DNA of 7,079 bases from assembly GCA_003446975.1 (NCBI GenBank), contig DMAP01000007.1, positions 1 to 7,079 of the forward strand, given 5' to 3'. The notes under the pieces were generated by a model. It had not been told where the DNA came from, did not search any database, and saw only the letters and a program-made list of their open reading frames with translations. Of this stretch, positions 4,279 to 7,079 are shown piece after piece. Made by a program: the position numbers and the translations under genes. The stretch comes from Clostridiales bacterium (GTDB lineage Bacteria; Bacillota; Clostridia; Tissierellales; Dethiosulfatibacteraceae). The stretch's first letter is position 1. Each line of letters begins with the position of its first letter.

Positions 4279-5560
4279 ATCATCAGAAAACAAGACATTT
4301 TTAGACGAGTTGAACAAAAGAACCAATACAGATTATAAAGAAGTCTATAGAGTAGTTAAAGCCATTATTGAGGATGTCAAAGCAAATCAGGACGAAGCCC
4401 TTTATCGATATACTGAGAAATTTGATGGTGCAAAGCTGGCAACCTTAGAAGTCACCAAAGATGACATGAAAAAAGCCTATGACCGATTGGATAGAGACCT
4501 GCTCAAGACCCTTATCAAGGCTCACGACAACATTAAAGACTATCACGAAAGATTTGTCAAAAAATCAATGACATACAAGCCCAATGGCGAGAACATTATT
4601 TTGGGCCAGATTATAACACCAATAGAAAAAGTAGGCATCTATATTCCCGGAGGAAAGGCAGCCTATCCCTCGACTGTGCTGATGAATGCCGTGCCGGCAA
4701 AGATTGCAGGCGTGAAGGAACTGATTATGGTCACACCTCCCGATAAAGAAGGAAAGATCAAAGACTCCATACTGGCCGCAGCCTATATAGCCGGAGTTGA
4801 CAGGGTATTCAGCCTGGGTGGCGCTCAGGCCATAGCCGCTCTGGCTTTCGGGACTGAAAGTGTACCCAAGGTCTATAAGATAACAGGCCCGGGCAACATA
4901 TACGTGGCAGCGGCTAAAAAACTCGTCTCTGATTTTGTGGGAATCGATATGATTGCCGGTCCCAGCGAGATACTGATAATAGCAGATGATTATGCAAATC
5001 CCAAATATATTGCGGCTGACCTGATATCCCAGGCGGAGCACGATGAGATGGCGGCAGTCATACTCGTCACGGATTCCCCAAGACTGGCGAGAGAGGTCAA
5101 TAAAGCCCTTGAAGGTCTGGTTGAAGAAATGGATAGAAAGGAAATCATCCAAAAGGCTATGAATAATTATGGAGCGGTCATAATCACCAATTCCCTGGAT
5201 GAATCAATCGCCATAGCCAATGAAATCGCACCTGAACACCTTGAGATCGCCACCAGAAACCCATTTGAAGACTATAAAAAGATAAGAAACGCAGGGGCCA
5301 TATTCCTTGGAGAATACACACCGGAACCGGTGGGAGACTATTTTGCCGGACCAAACCACACGCTGCCCACAAGCTCCACCTCCAAGTTTTCCTCAGCCTT
5401 GAGTGTGGATGATTTCATCAAGAAAACATCCCTGCTCTATTACAGCAAAGAGGCCTTGAGGGATTATGAGGAAGACATCGTCAGATTTGCCAATGATGAG
5501 GGCTTCAGCGGACATGCAAATGCCATAAAAGTCAGATTCGAAGGAGAAAGCAATGATTGA
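4262..5560 (+). CDS. hisD: Histidinol dehydrogenase (HisD)
   Basis: HisD is a zinc enzyme that oxidises L-histidinol with two NAD+ to L-histidine, the last two steps of the pathway. From ATG 4262 it has 432 residues, against 434 in E. coli. Signatures are the PGGKAAYPSTVLMNAVPAKIAGV region, GGAQAIAALAFGTESVPKV, KITGPGNIYVAAAKKLV and DMIAGPSEILIIAD. By comparison with the E. coli enzyme, the zinc ligands are Q257 and H260 (SQAEHDE), D359 (GDYFAGPNH) and H418 (SGHANA). The catalytic pair is E325-H326 (APEHLEI). All are present, so the enzyme should be active. It overlaps hisG by 17 nt and hisC by 8 nt. Confidence 0.97.
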   Translation: MLKIYESSENKTFLDELNKRTNTDYKEVYRVVKAIIEDVKANQDEALYRYTEKFDGAKLATLEVTKDDMKKAYDRLDRDLLKTLIKAHDNIKDYHERFVKKSMTYKPNGENIILGQIITPIEKVGIYIPGGKAAYPSTVLMNAVPAKIAGVKELIMVTPPDKEGKIKDSILAAAYIAGVDRVFSLGGAQAIAALAFGTESVPKVYKITGPGNIYVAAAKKLVSDFVGIDMIAGPSEILIIADDYANPKYIAADLISQAEHDEMAAVILVTDSPRLAREVNKALEGLVEEMDRKEIIQKAMNNYGAVIITNSLDESIAIANEIAPEHLEIATRNPFEDYKKIRNAGAIFLGEYTPEPVGDYFAGPNHTLPTSSTSKFSSALSVDDFIKKTSLLYYSKEALRDYEEDIVRFANDEGFSGHANAIKVRFEGESND

Positions 5561-6578
5561 ATTAAAGAAAAGTGTCAGAAATCTCAAACCCTATTTCGTC
5601 AACCAGATACCCTATAAGGCAAAACTGGATACCAATGAGACCCAAAACTATCTTTTGAACAAGGAGCCGATTTTCGAAAAGATAGAAGCAAATATTTATC
5701 CGGACAGTGATGCCACGATATTGAGACAGAAGCTGGCTGGCTACTACGGATGCAAGTCAAACAACATCATGGTCGGCAATGGATCAAGCGACATGATCAA
5801 CCTTGTCATCAATGGCTTTTGTGAGATGGAAGACAGTGTATTAAGCTTTACACCCTCCTTCAGCATGTATGAGAACTACTGTGTCATGGCGGGAGCAAAT
5901 CTGGTCAAACTGGCGAGCAATGAAGACTTCTCAGTTGATATCACCAAGCTGGTGGACAAGGCAAAAGAAATCAAGCCGAAGATAGTGATCATCTGCAACC
6001 CCAACAACCCAACCGGGTACTATCTGGAGAAAAAAGATGTGATTAACGCCATTGAGGAGATAAAGGATGCCATCATCATATTGGATGAGGCCTATATAGA
6101 TTTTGGAGGCGAGTCCTGTGTGGATCTCATCGATCAATTTGACAACCTTATAGTCATGCGAACCCTGTCAAAAGCATTTGGTCTTGCGGCGTTGAGGGTC
6201 GGTTGCATGATTGCAAATGAGGCAATGATAAACAAGCTCTGGGCCATCAAATCACCCTACAATCTAAATGCCTTGTCCCAGTACTATGGGGCAATGGCGC
6301 TAGACAGACCTACTGAAGTGACCGCTTTTGTTGAAGCGATAGCTACGCAAAGAGAGCTTCTGGCGGATAAGCTTAAAGCCTTGGAATTTCAAGTCTACCC
6401 TAGCAAAGCCAACTTTCTTTTTGTAAAGCACGATCGACAGGACTTGTTTGAGCTTTTAAGCGAGAGAGGCATTCTTATCAGAAAAATGCCGATGGATTCA
6501 ATCACCTATTATCGCATCTCCATCGGATCAGAAAAAGAGAACGAAATCCTTATCAAAGAATTGGAGGAAATACTATGA
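5553..6578 (+). CDS. hisC: Histidinol-phosphate aminotransferase (HisC)
   Basis: HisC is a PLP-dependent fold-type I aminotransferase that converts imidazole-acetol phosphate plus glutamate to histidinol phosphate. It has 341 residues, a normal family length. Visible features are LDTNET near the N-terminus, YPDSDATILRQKLA (49-62), GNGSSDMI, CNPNNPTG (148-155, substrate/PLP-binding Asn), LDEAYIDF with D178, and TLSKAFGLAALRVG with the Schiff-base K207. A C-terminal YYRISIG has R321 at the position of the carboxylate-binding arginine. AAGGAG (5541-5546) lies 6 nt before ATG 5553, and the first 8 nt overlap hisD. The his operon context fixes the substrate better than sequence alone, since HisC enzymes can also act on aromatic amino acids. 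Confidence 0.95.
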   Translation: MIELKKSVRNLKPYFVNQIPYKAKLDTNETQNYLLNKEPIFEKIEANIYPDSDATILRQKLAGYYGCKSNNIMVGNGSSDMINLVINGFCEMEDSVLSFTPSFSMYENYCVMAGANLVKLASNEDFSVDITKLVDKAKEIKPKIVIICNPNNPTGYYLEKKDVINAIEEIKDAIIILDEAYIDFGGESCVDLIDQFDNLIVMRTLSKAFGLAALRVGCMIANEAMINKLWAIKSPYNLNALSQYYGAMALDRPTEVTAFVEAIATQRELLADKLKALEFQVYPSKANFLFVKHDRQDLFELLSERGILIRKMPMDSITYYRISIGSEKENEILIKELEEIL

Positions 6579-7079
6579 GAGCTTCAGCCGTTGAACGAAA
6601 AACAAAGGAAACCGATATATTCGTTGAATTGAGTATTGATGGTACAGGACAGTCTGACATCAGCACAGGCATTGGCTTTTTTGACCATATGCTGACGCTG
6701 CTGGCTTTTCATGGCAAATTTGACTTGACAATCAGATGCCAGGGCGATCTGGAGGTGGATAGCCACCATACGGTAGAAGACATAGGATTGGCATTGGGAC
6801 AGGCTTTTCTGGAGGCTTTAGGGGACAAGACAGGCATCAGACGTTATGCCAATACTTATATACCCATGGACGAGTCCCTGGCCAGGGCAGTGCTGGACAT
6901 CAGCAACAGGCCTTATCTCGTCTATCAAGTAAACTTGAAAAAAGACTATCTGGGTCAGATGGACACACAGAACTTTGAGGAGTTCATGAGGGCATTTGTC
7001 ATGGCTGCCAAATTGACCTTGCATGTTGAAGTCCTATATGGCAATAACGACCACCACAAAATCGAAGCTGTCTTCAAGG
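6575..7079 (+). CDS. hisB: Imidazoleglycerol-phosphate dehydratase (HisB), 3' partial
   Basis: HisB dehydrates imidazole glycerol phosphate to imidazole acetol phosphate, the HisC substrate, using manganese. The start ATG 6575 overlaps the hisC stop by 4 nt (ATGA) and has GGAGG at 6563-6567. The frame is open to the window end, giving 168 complete codons; the family has about 195, so some 25-30 residues are missing. Motifs are RKTKET (8-13, with E12), FDHML (36-40), the metal-binding DSHHTVED (62-69) and its second copy DHHKIEA (159-165). It is the monofunctional dehydratase: the protein starts directly at the dehydratase domain with no N-terminal histidinol-phosphatase domain as in the enterobacterial fusion. 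The remaining his genes would be expected just downstream. Confidence 0.96.
   Translation, partial: MRASAVERKTKETDIFVELSIDGTGQSDISTGIGFFDHMLTLLAFHGKFDLTIRCQGDLEVDSHHTVEDIGLALGQAFLEALGDKTGIRRYANTYIPMDESLARAVLDISNRPYLVYQVNLKKDYLGQMDTQNFEEFMRAFVMAAKLTLHVEVLYGNNDHHKIEAVFK

Noticed and set aside
4565..5152. Antisense ORF of 195 codons
   Set aside because: It lies fully inside hisD on the other strand, shows no recognisable family or ribosome binding site, and is explained as a shadow of a strongly conserved gene.

Overview
The window looks like chromosome from a low-GC Gram-positive anaerobe-type bacterium (Firmicutes, probably Clostridia). The evidence is A/T-rich intergenic DNA, strong AGGAGG-type ribosome binding sites, near-consensus TTGACA/TATTAT promoters, AGA/AGG-rich arginine codon use in the histidine genes, a HisZ plus short-form HisG pair, and a DUF2089 protein. 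The taxon is an inference from these traits and is not proven. All genes read left to right.

Region 1 (1-1033) is the 3' part of an acetylornithine aminotransferase gene (argD type, 5' end outside the window) closed by an intrinsic terminator.

Region 2 (1034-2441) is an A/T-rich promoter region followed by a compact three-gene operon. A DUF2089 zinc-ribbon/HTH protein sits between two related small proteins of unknown function. All three carry the same short SHOCT-like helical hairpin, at the N-terminus in the outer two and at the C-terminus in the middle one. The operon appears to end in a long hairpin (2398-2441) that also contains the -35 and most of the -10 of the next promoter.

Region 3 (2410-7079) is a histidine biosynthesis operon: hisZ, hisG, hisD, hisC and hisB (3' end outside the window). 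HisZ and HisG together form the ATP phosphoribosyltransferase that starts the pathway. HisB, HisC and HisD carry out the dehydratase, aminotransferase and final dehydrogenase steps. All junctions overlap (1, 17, 8 and 4 nt), which suggests translational coupling.

The most interesting element is the 230-nt leader before hisZ. It has a near-perfect promoter, a Shine-Dalgarno sequence, a 23-codon ORF with three consecutive His codons, a set of mutually exclusive RNA pairings, and a perfect 13-bp terminator just before the hisZ ribosome binding site. This is the architecture of ribosome-mediated transcription attenuation, as in the enterobacterial his operon. It is present where a Firmicute would more usually be expected to have a tRNA-His T-box, and no T-box motif is visible. 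The spacing of the His codons, stop codon and RNA segments supports a specific five-segment switching model, given in the findings.
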